In this document: piece after piece, positions 1 through 6,446 of the stretch
Position numbering within the stretch: position 1 is the stretch's first letter
Layout: the number at the start of each line of letters is the position of its first letter
Assembly (NCBI GenBank): GCA_021800645.1
Contig: JAJYYT010000051.1
Span: 1-10,033 of the forward strand
Length of the DNA stretch: 10,033 bases
Direction of reading: 5' to 3'
DNA from: Actinomycetes bacterium
Lineage (GTDB): Bacteria; Actinomycetota; Acidimicrobiia; Acidimicrobiales; RAAP-2
Notes under the pieces: model-generated
What the model saw: only the letters and a program-made list of their open reading frames with translations
Told to the model about the DNA's origin: nothing
The model's database searches: none
Position numbers and translations under genes: made by a program

Positions 1-132
1 CGCCTCGGGGTCGTCCCCTGCGACCGGGCCGACCTCGACCCGTGCGAAGAAGCCCGGCCCGTAGCCGTCGGCTCGCCGGGGGTAGGGACTCGTCACGATG
101 CCGTGACGCAGGCCGCGGGGGATCCAGGGCAT
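1..132 (-). CDS. NuoB/HyfI-like small subunit of the Ehr complex, N-terminal part only
   Basis: An open frame begins with ATG at 132-130, sharing one base with the TGA stop of the upstream large-subunit gene (TGATG), and stays open to the left edge. The 44 visible residues begin MPWIPRGLRHGIVTSPYPRR. The GLRxGIVT-YP pattern resembles the start of NuoB/HycG/HyfI-family subunits, which usually carry the iron-sulfur cluster nearest the active site. None of the cluster cysteines falls inside the visible part, so the call rests on this short similarity and on gene order, because hyfI or its equivalent normally lies just downstream of hyfG. A weak GGAG (146-143) lies 10 bases before the start, and coupling to the preceding gene is likely. 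Whether the cysteines are kept cannot be seen here. Confidence 0.6.
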   Translation of the reverse strand, partial: MPWIPRGLRHGIVTSPYPRRADGYGPGFFARVEVGPVAGDDPEA

Positions 133-1640
133 CAGCCGGCGGCTCCGGCGATCGCGAGACCGAAGCTCGCCTCGATGAACGCGATGTCGGTGAACACGTC
201 CTTGGGGAATGCCGCCGAGTACGCAGCGAGGTTGTGGAACCCTGCCGAGCGCTGGGTCACCTGGGTGAGGCGTCCGTGGTCTGCCTCGACGATGGACAGA
301 AGCTCGCCCTGCGGAGATTCCGCCCACCCGAGCGCCCGCCCGGAGCCCGCAGGGACGCCGACGCGCCAGTCATCGGGCTCGTCCAGCCCGTCGAGGAGGT
401 CGACCGCCTGGCGCACCAGGTGGAACGCCCCGGCGATCTCGTCGATGCGCACCCGCTGGCGGCAGAGCGCGTCGCCGCGGTCGTAGCGGTGCGCGATCCG
501 ATGCCCCAGCCGCTCGTACGCCCCGTACGGGCGGCTCGTCCGCACGTCCTCGTGCTGGCCGGACGCACGGCCCACCGGCCCGACGACGGCGAAGCGGCGC
601 GCGTCATCGGGCGAGAGCACACCGGTTCCGCGGAGCCGGTCGACGAACGACGGGGTGTCCATGAGCCGAGATGCGTCCTCGTCGATCTCGTGTGACAGGA
701 CAGCAACCTCGTGCAGCACCTCTGCAGGCGCGAGCGCCAATCCACGGCTGACACCTCCCGGGACGACGACCCCGCGCCCGAAGCGGCTGCCGCACAAGCG
801 CGCGCGCAGCCGCTGCACCCGCTCTTTGTGGTGCGAGAGCACCGCGTACGCCACGGCCTGGCCCGCGGCCTCGGTGTGCCGGATCATGGAGTCGAGGTGG
901 TTGGCGACCCTCTCGAGCTCTGCGTGCACCACGCGCACGAGCTCCGAGGGGAACGGGACGGCGATCCCGGTCAGCCGCTCCACCGCGTGGCTGAACGCAA
1001 GGGCATGCGCGACGGACGCGGGACCCTCCTCGCGTTCGGCGAGCAGGACGCCGTCGTCGAACGCCATGCCCGCGAAGTGCGAGTCGACCCCACGGTGCTT
1101 GTAGAAGATGCGGGTCCGCAGGTGCGGAACGTCCTCCCCCGAGGTCTCCACGACGTACTCGACCGCCTCGAAGACGCCCGAGCGCACCGGACCGTAGGGG
1201 ATCGTGAAGACGCCCTCGCCGTGCACGTGTGGGGGTAGCGGTCCCGCATGCACGCTCAGCGCCTCCTGCGGGTCGCCGCCGGGCCCGAGCGGCGCGACTG
1301 CTCCCGGCGCAAGCGGCAGCACGAGCGGGTCCGGGCGCGGGTGCCCGAGCGGCTCGACGCCGAAGAGGTCCCGTACCCTTCGCTCGTACCACGCGGCCGC
1401 GGGGATGTCGGGCGTGAGCGATGGGTACCGGCGCTCGCTCGCCGGGACCGCATGCTCCTCCACGGCGAGCGTCCCGTCCTTGGAGCAGATCGCCAGCAGC
1501 TGCACGCCGCACTCCGCACTCCCGTCTTCCCGCAGACCTCCCTGCTGGCTCGCGACCAGCGCGCAAAAGCGTGCGCCGTCGCGGACGCGCCGACGCGTCG
1601 CCGAGAAGGCAGCCGGTGCGACCAGCGCCTCAGGCGTCAT
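132..1640 (-). CDS. hyfG: Hydrogenase-4/complex I large subunit (NuoC-NuoD fusion, HyfG/HycE-like) lacking the NiFe cysteines
   Basis: The 502-residue protein joins a NuoC-like domain (about 1-115) to a NuoD/hydrogenase large-subunit domain (about 130-502), as in HycE and HyfG, which are somewhat longer. The NuoC signature is at 86-104 (ERRVRDLFGVEPLGHP). The second domain has GPV (150-152), HRG (182-184), ELERVANHLD (241-250), PGGV (294-297), ESPQGE (441-446) and FHNLAAY (468-474). Where hydrogenases have the first CxxC, this protein has AEREEGPAS (201-209). The C-terminal DPCxxC is replaced by IEASFGL (489-495). It therefore cannot hold a standard NiFe centre and belongs to the Ehr type of complex. 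It sits in the peripheral arm facing the cytoplasm, where the family couples redox chemistry to the membrane arm. The ATG overlaps the upstream TGA (ATGA), and GAGG (1652-1649) lies 8 bases before it. The substrate is unknown. Confidence 0.88.
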   Translation of the reverse strand: MTPEALVAPAAFSATRRRVRDGARFCALVASQQGGLREDGSAECGVQLLAICSKDGTLAVEEHAVPASERRYPSLTPDIPAAAWYERRVRDLFGVEPLGHPRPDPLVLPLAPGAVAPLGPGGDPQEALSVHAGPLPPHVHGEGVFTIPYGPVRSGVFEAVEYVVETSGEDVPHLRTRIFYKHRGVDSHFAGMAFDDGVLLAEREEGPASVAHALAFSHAVERLTGIAVPFPSELVRVVHAELERVANHLDSMIRHTEAAGQAVAYAVLSHHKERVQRLRARLCGSRFGRGVVVPGGVSRGLALAPAEVLHEVAVLSHEIDEDASRLMDTPSFVDRLRGTGVLSPDDARRFAVVGPVGRASGQHEDVRTSRPYGAYERLGHRIAHRYDRGDALCRQRVRIDEIAGAFHLVRQAVDLLDGLDEPDDWRVGVPAGSGRALGWAESPQGELLSIVEADHGRLTQVTQRSAGFHNLAAYSAAFPKDVFTDIAFIEASFGLAIAGAAG

Positions 1641-3256
1641 GCCGGCCGCCTCAGCTGACGTGCCGCGTCATCGAGAAGCCTGCTCAGGTCCGCGGGGAGG
1701 TGGACGCCGAGGATGACCAGCGCAACGATGCCAAGCCCCATGGATGCGACGATCCATGGGCTCACCTCTCCCTTGGTGATCACGTTTCCCTTGGTGATCA
1801 CGTTTGCGGGCCTGTGGGCGGGCTCCGACGTGCGCACGTCGACCGCCCCTGATGTCCGCTCCGGCGTCAGCGCCGCCGCCTGCACGCCGGGCACCGCCAG
1901 AGCGAGCGCGTCGGCCTCCGAGGGAGCGCCGGGGTCCGCGCTCCTGCGCCCCGTGGTCAGCATCGTCTGCGTGGTCGACCAGGCAAGACCGAGGAACGCA
2001 ACCGCTGCGAGGGCAACCAGGACGGCGGCGACCCCGTAGCGAGGGTCCGACAACCCTCCCGCGACAATCAGGAATTCGCTGCGGAACAACCCGAAGGGCG
2101 GCATCGCCGAGAGTGCCAGCACCGCAGCGACGAGCATGGAGCCGCTCCACGGGAGCGCATTCACCCCGCCACGGAGCACTGCCATGTCCTTGCTCCCGAA
2201 CTTTCGCAGGACCGAGCCGGCGCCGAAGAACGCCGTCCCCTTGGCCGCCGCGTGAGCGAGGACGTGCAGGAGGACGCCCACGAACGCCAGGGTCACCCCG
2301 AAGCTCATGCCGATGGCCAGGATCCCCATGTGCTCCACGCTCGAGTAGGCGAGCATGCGCTTCATGTCCCTTTGGCGCGTCAGGTACAGCGCTGCCAGCA
2401 GCAGCGAGGCCAGCCCCACCACCAGCAGCACGTTGCGGGGGTACGTCGAGCCGATCGCCGCCGACGTGAGCTGGTAGAAGCGCAAGATCGCGTAGAAGCT
2501 CGTCGCCAGCAGCGCGCCCGACAACAGCGCGGAGACCGGCGTGGGAGCCTCCGAGTGCGCATCGGGGAGCCACGTGTGGACCGGGACCAGGCCCATCTTC
2601 GTCCCGTAGCCGAGCACCGCCAGGACGAAGGCGAGCCGCATCACGTCCGGGGGGAGGTGCCGGGCCCCTTCGAGCATCTTGGCGTACGTGAGCTGGAAGC
2701 CCGCGCCGAAGACCGAGGTGCCTGCGTAGTAGAGGACGACGGTTGCGAAGAGGGCGATGCCAAGGCCCATCGACGCGATCAACACGTACTTCCACGCGGC
2801 CTCGGTCGCGGTGTCGGTGTCGTCGATCGCGACGAGCAGTGCCGAGACCACCGTGGTCACCTCGACCGCGACCCACAAGAGGGCCAGCCCGCTCACGAGC
2901 GGCGCCGCGAGCATCGCCCAGCAGAAGACGTGCAGGCCTGCGTAGAACCGGCGCCCGTACCGCTCCCCCGCCGCGCCGGGTTGCAGGTCCAGGTACCCCG
3001 CCGAGAAGAGAGCGGCCGAGAAGTAGAGGAACGACGTTGCGACGAGGAAGACCGTCGAGAGCGCATCCACCCGCAGCTCGCTGCCGGCCGCCACGTGCCC
3101 ATGCGAGATGACCGCGGGGACCAGCGAGAGCACGAGCACGAAGGAAGCTGCCCCCGAGACCGGTGCGATCACCTTCGCTGCCTTCACCGGGAGCACGAGG
3201 GAGGCGGCTCCCACGAAGAACGGGGCGATCAACAGCGCGATGAGGACCCAGCCCAT
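1637..3256 (-). CDS. hyfF: Antiporter-like proton-pumping membrane subunit (HyfF/NuoL-M-N family)
   Basis: This 539-residue polytopic membrane protein has about 14 hydrophobic segments and belongs to the Mrp-antiporter/NuoL-M-N family, which moves protons in complex I and group 4 hydrogenases. Family landmarks are the glutamate in LLWVAVEV (E132), the lysine in GYGTKMGLVPVHTWLPDAHS (K220), the SEAPTPVSALLSG loop (235-247), the KRMLAYSSVEHMG stretch (299-311) and HAAAKGTAFF (335-344). Its length and its position between hyfE and hyfG favour HyfF over HyfB. Before the last helix lies a polar linker (about 434-498) with NVITKG duplicated in tandem (485-496), made by an 18-bp DNA repeat. The last helix has ASMGLGI, which also occurs at 161-167. 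The ATG lies 5 bases after the hyfE stop, and the stop overlaps the hyfG start. It is the only antiporter-like subunit in this operon. Confidence 0.92.
   Translation of the reverse strand: MGWVLIALLIAPFFVGAASLVLPVKAAKVIAPVSGAASFVLVLSLVPAVISHGHVAAGSELRVDALSTVFLVATSFLYFSAALFSAGYLDLQPGAAGERYGRRFYAGLHVFCWAMLAAPLVSGLALLWVAVEVTTVVSALLVAIDDTDTATEAAWKYVLIASMGLGIALFATVVLYYAGTSVFGAGFQLTYAKMLEGARHLPPDVMRLAFVLAVLGYGTKMGLVPVHTWLPDAHSEAPTPVSALLSGALLATSFYAILRFYQLTSAAIGSTYPRNVLLVVGLASLLLAALYLTRQRDMKRMLAYSSVEHMGILAIGMSFGVTLAFVGVLLHVLAHAAAKGTAFFGAGSVLRKFGSKDMAVLRGGVNALPWSGSMLVAAVLALSAMPPFGLFRSEFLIVAGGLSDPRYGVAAVLVALAAVAFLGLAWSTTQTMLTTGRRSADPGAPSEADALALAVPGVQAAALTPERTSGAVDVRTSEPAHRPANVITKGNVITKGEVSPWIVASMGLGIVALVILGVHLPADLSRLLDDAARQLRRPA
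1770..1805 (-). repeat. Perfect 18-bp tandem duplication in hyfF
   Basis: Two identical head-to-tail copies of CCCTTGGTGATCACGTTT (plus strand) occupy 1770-1787 and 1788-1805. On the coding strand they encode NVITKG twice in the linker before the last transmembrane helix. Each copy contains the 8-bp palindrome GTGATCAC. The unit is a multiple of three, so the reading frame is kept. Confidence 0.95.
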
Positions 3257-3261
3257 TGCCC

Positions 3262-3930
3262 CTATCCTCGTAGCCGGTCCAGCTCGTCGGTGGAGAGGGT
3301 CTTCGAGCGCCCGTGGTGCACGCGCATGATGATCCCGAACGCCACCACTGCGACGAGCAGGTCGAACAGGAACGTCAACTCCACGACCAGCGGCAGTCCC
3401 GCAGCGATCGCGAGGCTCGCGACGGACACGCCGTTCTCGAGCGAGAAGAAGCCCATCGCCTGGGACACCACGTCGGACCTCAGCACGATCAGCACGAAGC
3501 CGACGAGCACCACTGCCGACGCGACCGCCAGCGTCGTCGTAGGAAGGGCCGCGCCGCGCACGCGAAGGGACCCGACCGAGAAGAAACCGAAGATCGAGAC
3601 CGCGAGAGCCACGAGCGTGGAGCTCGCGACACCGAGCTTGGAGCTGCCGACGAGGTCGACGTCCACGTCGCGCAGCAACCGCATGATCACGAGCGGCACG
3701 ATGACCGCCTTGAGGAGGAAGGAGAGGCCCGCGAGCACGTAGATGTCGCCGACGTGCCGAGTGGCGGCGACCACCACCGCGAGCGCGCTCACCGCGAGGG
3801 ACTGGAACGCGTAGAGCCGCACCTGGGACCGCAGGAGCGGCGCGCGGAGCATCGCGAACTCGCTGAGGAGCACGATCACGGCGACGACGTCCTCGACTCC
3901 CGCGGTCGTCGAGAGGACATGCGCGGACAT
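3262..3930 (-). CDS. hyfE: HyfE-like membrane subunit (NuoK-related)
   Basis: The protein has 222 residues, close to the roughly 216 usual for HyfE, with about six to seven hydrophobic segments. HyfE subunits sit in the membrane arm of hydrogenase-4-type complexes, and their C-terminal half is related to NuoK. Charged residues inside hydrophobic stretches fit a proton path: K74 in FLLKAVIVPL, E165 in MGFFSLENGV (the NuoK-like LENG motif) and E184 in LVVELTFLFD. The frame is open further upstream, but the chosen ATG (3930-3928) shares a base with the hyfC stop (TGATG). The residues before it are arginine-rich, not membrane-like, and lie inside hyfC in another frame. No strong ribosome binding site is visible, so translation probably depends on coupling to hyfC. 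The TAG stop precedes hyfF by 5 bases. Confidence 0.88.
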   Translation of the reverse strand: MSAHVLSTTAGVEDVVAVIVLLSEFAMLRAPLLRSQVRLYAFQSLAVSALAVVVAATRHVGDIYVLAGLSFLLKAVIVPLVIMRLLRDVDVDLVGSSKLGVASSTLVALAVSIFGFFSVGSLRVRGAALPTTTLAVASAVVLVGFVLIVLRSDVVSQAMGFFSLENGVSVASLAIAAGLPLVVELTFLFDLLVAVVAFGIIMRVHHGRSKTLSTDELDRLRG

Positions 3931-4898
3931 CACGCTGGTCCGACGTAGAAGACCACGACCGCGAGCACTGCGATGCCGAATGCCGCCGCGAGGAACTCGG
4001 TGATCTTGAAGAGCCGCAATTTCGAGAAGAGGTTGTCGATCACCGCGAAGACGAGCCCGAGCAGCACTGCCTTGCCGAGAAGCGCACCGATCGCTCCGGC
4101 CACTGAGAGCGGCGTCCCGCTCGAGGAGAGGCCGAACGGAGCGACGAAGACGTTGATCAGGATCGTGTAGAGGACCAGCTGTTTGATCGCCGATCCCCAC
4201 TTCAAGAGCGCGAGCGCCGGGCCCGAGTGCTCGAGCGTGCGGGCCTCGTCGATCATCCCGAATTCGAGCGTCCCGGTGTGCGTCTCGACCGGGATCCTCC
4301 CGGTGTCCACCAGCACGACCAGGAAGAAGGCCACCGCGGCAAGGACGTGTCCCGGTCTCACGATCTCCGAGGAGCTGCGGACCGTGCTCGCGAGCGCGTA
4401 CGGGAGGTCGGTGCTCGTGATCAGTCCCACGGCGAAGACGACGAAGAGGATCGTCGGCTCCACCAGCGCGCCGAACGTCATCGCCCGGCTGCTCCCCAGC
4501 TGTGCGTAGGGCGCCCCGGACTCCGCGCCGGCGAGTGCGACGGAGAACGAGGCCAGCGCCAAGACGAAGCCGCCGCCGAGGATGTCACCCATGTAGCCGA
4601 GGGGCAGCGGGTACGTCGTGAGCACCGGGATGAGCAACGGGACGATCAGGTAGCAGGCGAACGCCACCACCGGAGCGGCCAGGAAGACCCAGCTCGCCTG
4701 GTCGGTGACGAGCGTCTCTTTTTGAAAGAGCTTCGCGATGTCGTAGTACGGCTGGAGGATCCGGGGACCCCGGCGGCCCTGGAGGCGCGCCTCGACGTGC
4801 GCGATGGCGCCGCTCACGAGCGGGGCGCCGAGCAGGATCGTCAGTACCTGGAGGGCTTGGACGCCCTCGGGTGCGACAACGGCTGATGCCAGGGTCAA
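3930..4898 (-). CDS. hyfC: HyfC-like membrane subunit (NuoH family)
   Basis: This is a 322-residue polytopic protein of the NuoH/HyfC/HycD family, which anchors the peripheral arm to the membrane arm and forms the link between redox chemistry and proton movement. Signatures are GRRGPRILQPYYDIAKLFQK (41-60), the loop LAGAESGAPYAQLGSSRAM (122-140), which resembles the matching HyfC loop, and IPVETHTGTLEFGMIDEA (202-219) followed by EHSGPALALLKWGSAIKQ (223-240). It is the first gene of the operon. The start chosen is TTG at 4898-4896, with GGAGGA (4907-4902) just upstream. Another in-frame TTG at 4913 would place that ribosome binding site inside the coding region and is less likely. No hyfB or hyfA homologue precedes it. 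The stop overlaps the hyfE start (TGATG). Confidence 0.92.
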   Translation of the reverse strand: MTLASAVVAPEGVQALQVLTILLGAPLVSGAIAHVEARLQGRRGPRILQPYYDIAKLFQKETLVTDQASWVFLAAPVVAFACYLIVPLLIPVLTTYPLPLGYMGDILGGGFVLALASFSVALAGAESGAPYAQLGSSRAMTFGALVEPTILFVVFAVGLITSTDLPYALASTVRSSSEIVRPGHVLAAVAFFLVVLVDTGRIPVETHTGTLEFGMIDEARTLEHSGPALALLKWGSAIKQLVLYTILINVFVAPFGLSSSGTPLSVAGAIGALLGKAVLLGLVFAVIDNLFSKLRLFKITEFLAAAFGIAVLAVVVFYVGPA

Positions 4899-4901
4899 GT
4901 C

Positions 4902-4907
4902 TCCTCC
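4902..4907 (-). promoter_or_regulatory. Ribosome binding site deciding the hyfC start
   Basis: GGAGGA on the minus strand lies 3 bases before TTG at 4898 (4 bases if the core is taken as GGAGG). The spacing is short, but this is the strongest Shine-Dalgarno match near the beginning of the frame. It argues for the TTG at 4898 over the TTG at 4913. Confidence 0.55.
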
Positions 4908-4970
4908 ACGCAACAGGCAATTGCGTAGAGACCATCAGCCCGAGAGGGCGAGCCGCCCGCACGAGCAGTT

Positions 4971-4986
4971 CGGGCCGGCCGGCCCG
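4971..4986. repeat. 16-bp perfect palindrome in the divergent intergenic region
   Basis: CGGGCCGGCCGGCCCG equals its own reverse complement. It could be an operator half-way between the two operons or a chance product of high GC content. It lies about 73 bases upstream of the hyfC start and about 145 bases upstream of the glycosyltransferase start. Confidence 0.5.
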
Positions 4987-5131
4987 CCAGGGACTCATCT
5001 GGCGCCGGCACTCTATCGCGGGCCGCGCCGTGGTGCCGCCGGGCTGGATGCACATGCCGAGCCTCACGGCCGCTATCGTCAAGGTCGGAGGGGTTCGCCA
5101 ACCGATCTGTGCCGGAGGTTCGAGCCGGAGG

Positions 5132-6436
5132 ATGTGGTCAGCAGTGAACCGTTCGCCCCGAGCTCTGCTCTTATCCGGGTCCCTCGGTCTCGGGCACGAG
5201 ATGCTCGTCCGGAGTTGTGGCGAGTTGCTCGAATCCTCGGGCTGGCGTGTCGAGAGCCTCGACTGCATGCAACTTCTGGGGCGGGGACGCGGCTCGCCCG
5301 GCCAACACCTCTTCACGAGGACCGTCAGCACGCTCCCCGGTGTCTATGACGCGCTGCACTTCGCCCACCTGCGCACCGGGAGCCCTCTCGCCCGTGCCCT
5401 CGACGCCCGGGCGCGCACGAGGCTCGTCCCTGCCCTCCGCGAGCGGATCGAACGAGAGACGGTGGACCTGGTCCTGAGCGTCTTCGCGACCGGCGCCTCC
5501 GCGGCTGCCGAGCTGCGAGCCGACGGGACGCTCCGTGCCCCTGCCGTCGTACTGTGCACGGACGTGACGCTCCATCGCCTCTGGGTCCACCCTGGCACCG
5601 ACCTGTTCCTCGCGACGTCCCCGGCCGCGGCAGCGTCGGTGCTGCGGTACCTCCCCCATGCCGACGTCGCCGTGGTTCCCCCGCCGGTACGCCCTTCGTT
5701 CTACAAGGCTCCTTCGAAGGGGAGGGCCCGCGCGGAGCTGGGCATTCCACGCGGCGAGCCCTGCGTGCTCATGATCGACAGCGGTTGGGGGCTCGGCCGG
5801 CTCGAGGCGCGCGTCGCCGCGCTCGGGAGAGCAGGCGTTCACGTGCTGGCGGTCGCCGGCCGCCGCCATCACCTCGAGCAGGGCTTCCGAGCGCTCGCAG
5901 CGGCCGACGAGCACATCCACCCCTTCGGCTTCGTCGACGACGTGCCGCTGCTCATGGCCGCCGCGGACGTTGTCGCAGCCCTGCCTGGCGCGACGACCTG
6001 CGGGGAGGCGAGGGTCGTCGGGCGGCCCCTCCTCCTGCTCGACGCCATGCCGGGCCACGGCCGGGAGAACCTGCTCCACGAGCTGGAGCTCGGCAACGCA
6101 GCCGCCTGCGGCCCAGACCCCTCAGACCTCGTCGAGGCGGTCTTCGCATTGCTCGAGCGGGGTCCGGTCAACCGCGGGTCGGCGCGCCCGGAGCCCTGGG
6201 AGCCTGCCTTCGCCGCCGCGCTGGCCCGAGTCGGGGTTTGCGTATCTGCCAAAGGTGCCGGGACCTCGCTCGCCGACGGTCAGGTCGCCGACGGTCAGGT
6301 CGCCGACGGTCAGGTCGCCGACGTACCGGCCGCGCGCCGCCAGGGAGGGGACGGCATCGTCGCGGACGGCATCGACCGGGACGGCCGTCGTGACGGCGCC
6401 CCCCGGGACGGCGTGATCGATTCTGCGAGAACGTGA
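5132..6436 (+). CDS. MGDG-synthase-like glycosyltransferase (GT28-type) next to hpnJ
   Basis: The predicted protein has 434 residues and the two-domain GT-B layout of MGDG synthases and processive diacylglycerol glucosyltransferases. The N-terminal GSLGLGH (16-22) matches the glycine-rich GxGH motif of that family. TDVTLHRLWVH (143-153) resembles TDxxxHxxW. The C-terminal half has GFVDDVPLLMAAADVVAALPG (266-286), corresponding to GF..M..LM.AAD....PGG, and PGHGREN (307-313) in place of PGQE.N. The enzyme probably transfers a sugar from a nucleotide sugar to a lipid at the cytoplasmic membrane face. Next to hpnJ, a bacteriohopanetetrol acceptor is plausible but unproven. From about residue 381 there is a disordered tail rich in DG, including three perfect ADGQV repeats. 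The start may be ATG 5132 or GTG 5144 (430 residues); each has a GGAGG about 12 bases upstream. The stop is 10 bases before hpnJ. Confidence 0.8.
   Translation: MWSAVNRSPRALLLSGSLGLGHEMLVRSCGELLESSGWRVESLDCMQLLGRGRGSPGQHLFTRTVSTLPGVYDALHFAHLRTGSPLARALDARARTRLVPALRERIERETVDLVLSVFATGASAAAELRADGTLRAPAVVLCTDVTLHRLWVHPGTDLFLATSPAAAASVLRYLPHADVAVVPPPVRPSFYKAPSKGRARAELGIPRGEPCVLMIDSGWGLGRLEARVAALGRAGVHVLAVAGRRHHLEQGFRALAAADEHIHPFGFVDDVPLLMAAADVVAALPGATTCGEARVVGRPLLLLDAMPGHGRENLLHELELGNAAACGPDPSDLVEAVFALLERGPVNRGSARPEPWEPAFAAALARVGVCVSAKGAGTSLADGQVADGQVADGQVADVPAARRQGGDGIVADGIDRDGRRDGAPRDGVIDSART
6272..6316 (+). repeat. Three perfect 15-bp tandem repeats in the glycosyltransferase tail
   Basis: Copies of GCCGACGGTCAGGTC lie at 6272-6286, 6287-6301 and 6302-6316, followed by a partial GCCGAC. 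Each encodes ADGQV. Further on, GACGGCATCG recurs at 6350-6359 and 6365-6374, again with a period of 15. The whole tail therefore looks like a decayed array of the same unit length. Confidence 0.95.
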
Positions 6437-6446
6437 GGTCGAAGAG

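Larger units (their letters stand above)
4899..5131. promoter_or_regulatory. Divergent intergenic region between the Ehr operon and the hopanoid-type operon
   Basis: About 230 bases separate two operons that point away from each other, so both promoters must lie here or partly inside the gene starts. I see no convincing -10/-35 pair. A TTGACG on the minus strand (5082-5077) has no good -10 box 16-19 bases downstream, and TATCGT on the plus strand (5074-5079) lacks a -35 partner. The glycosyltransferase frame is open through this region, but the residues it would encode are arginine-rich and unlike the family. GGAGGT (5114-5119) and GGAGG (5127-5131) near the right end are candidate ribosome binding sites for the plus-strand gene. 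Confidence 0.5.

Noticed and set aside
2252..3742. Long plus-strand open frame (496 codons) opposite hyfF and hyfE
   Set aside because: Its product is a run of charged residues (E, R, H, D, Q) without domain signatures. It mirrors the codon bias of the real membrane-protein genes on the other strand.
3931..4200. Upstream extension of the hyfE frame
   Set aside because: It lies inside hyfC in another frame and encodes an arginine-rich stretch. The TGATG junction gives a natural start at 3930.
5077..5082. TTGACG on the minus strand as a -35 box for the Ehr operon
   Set aside because: No -10-like sequence is found at 16-19 bases spacing, so a single hexamer match is not enough.
4871..5131. N-terminal extension of the glycosyltransferase by up to 87 residues
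   Set aside because: The extra residues are arginine/serine-rich with no family similarity. The extension would run through the intergenic region and into hyfC, and the GT-B fold begins right after residue 90 of the long frame.
5171..6079. Minus-strand open frame (302 codons) opposite the glycosyltransferase
   Set aside because: It has no recognisable domain and a charged, low-complexity composition. The plus-strand frame has clear glycosyltransferase motifs.
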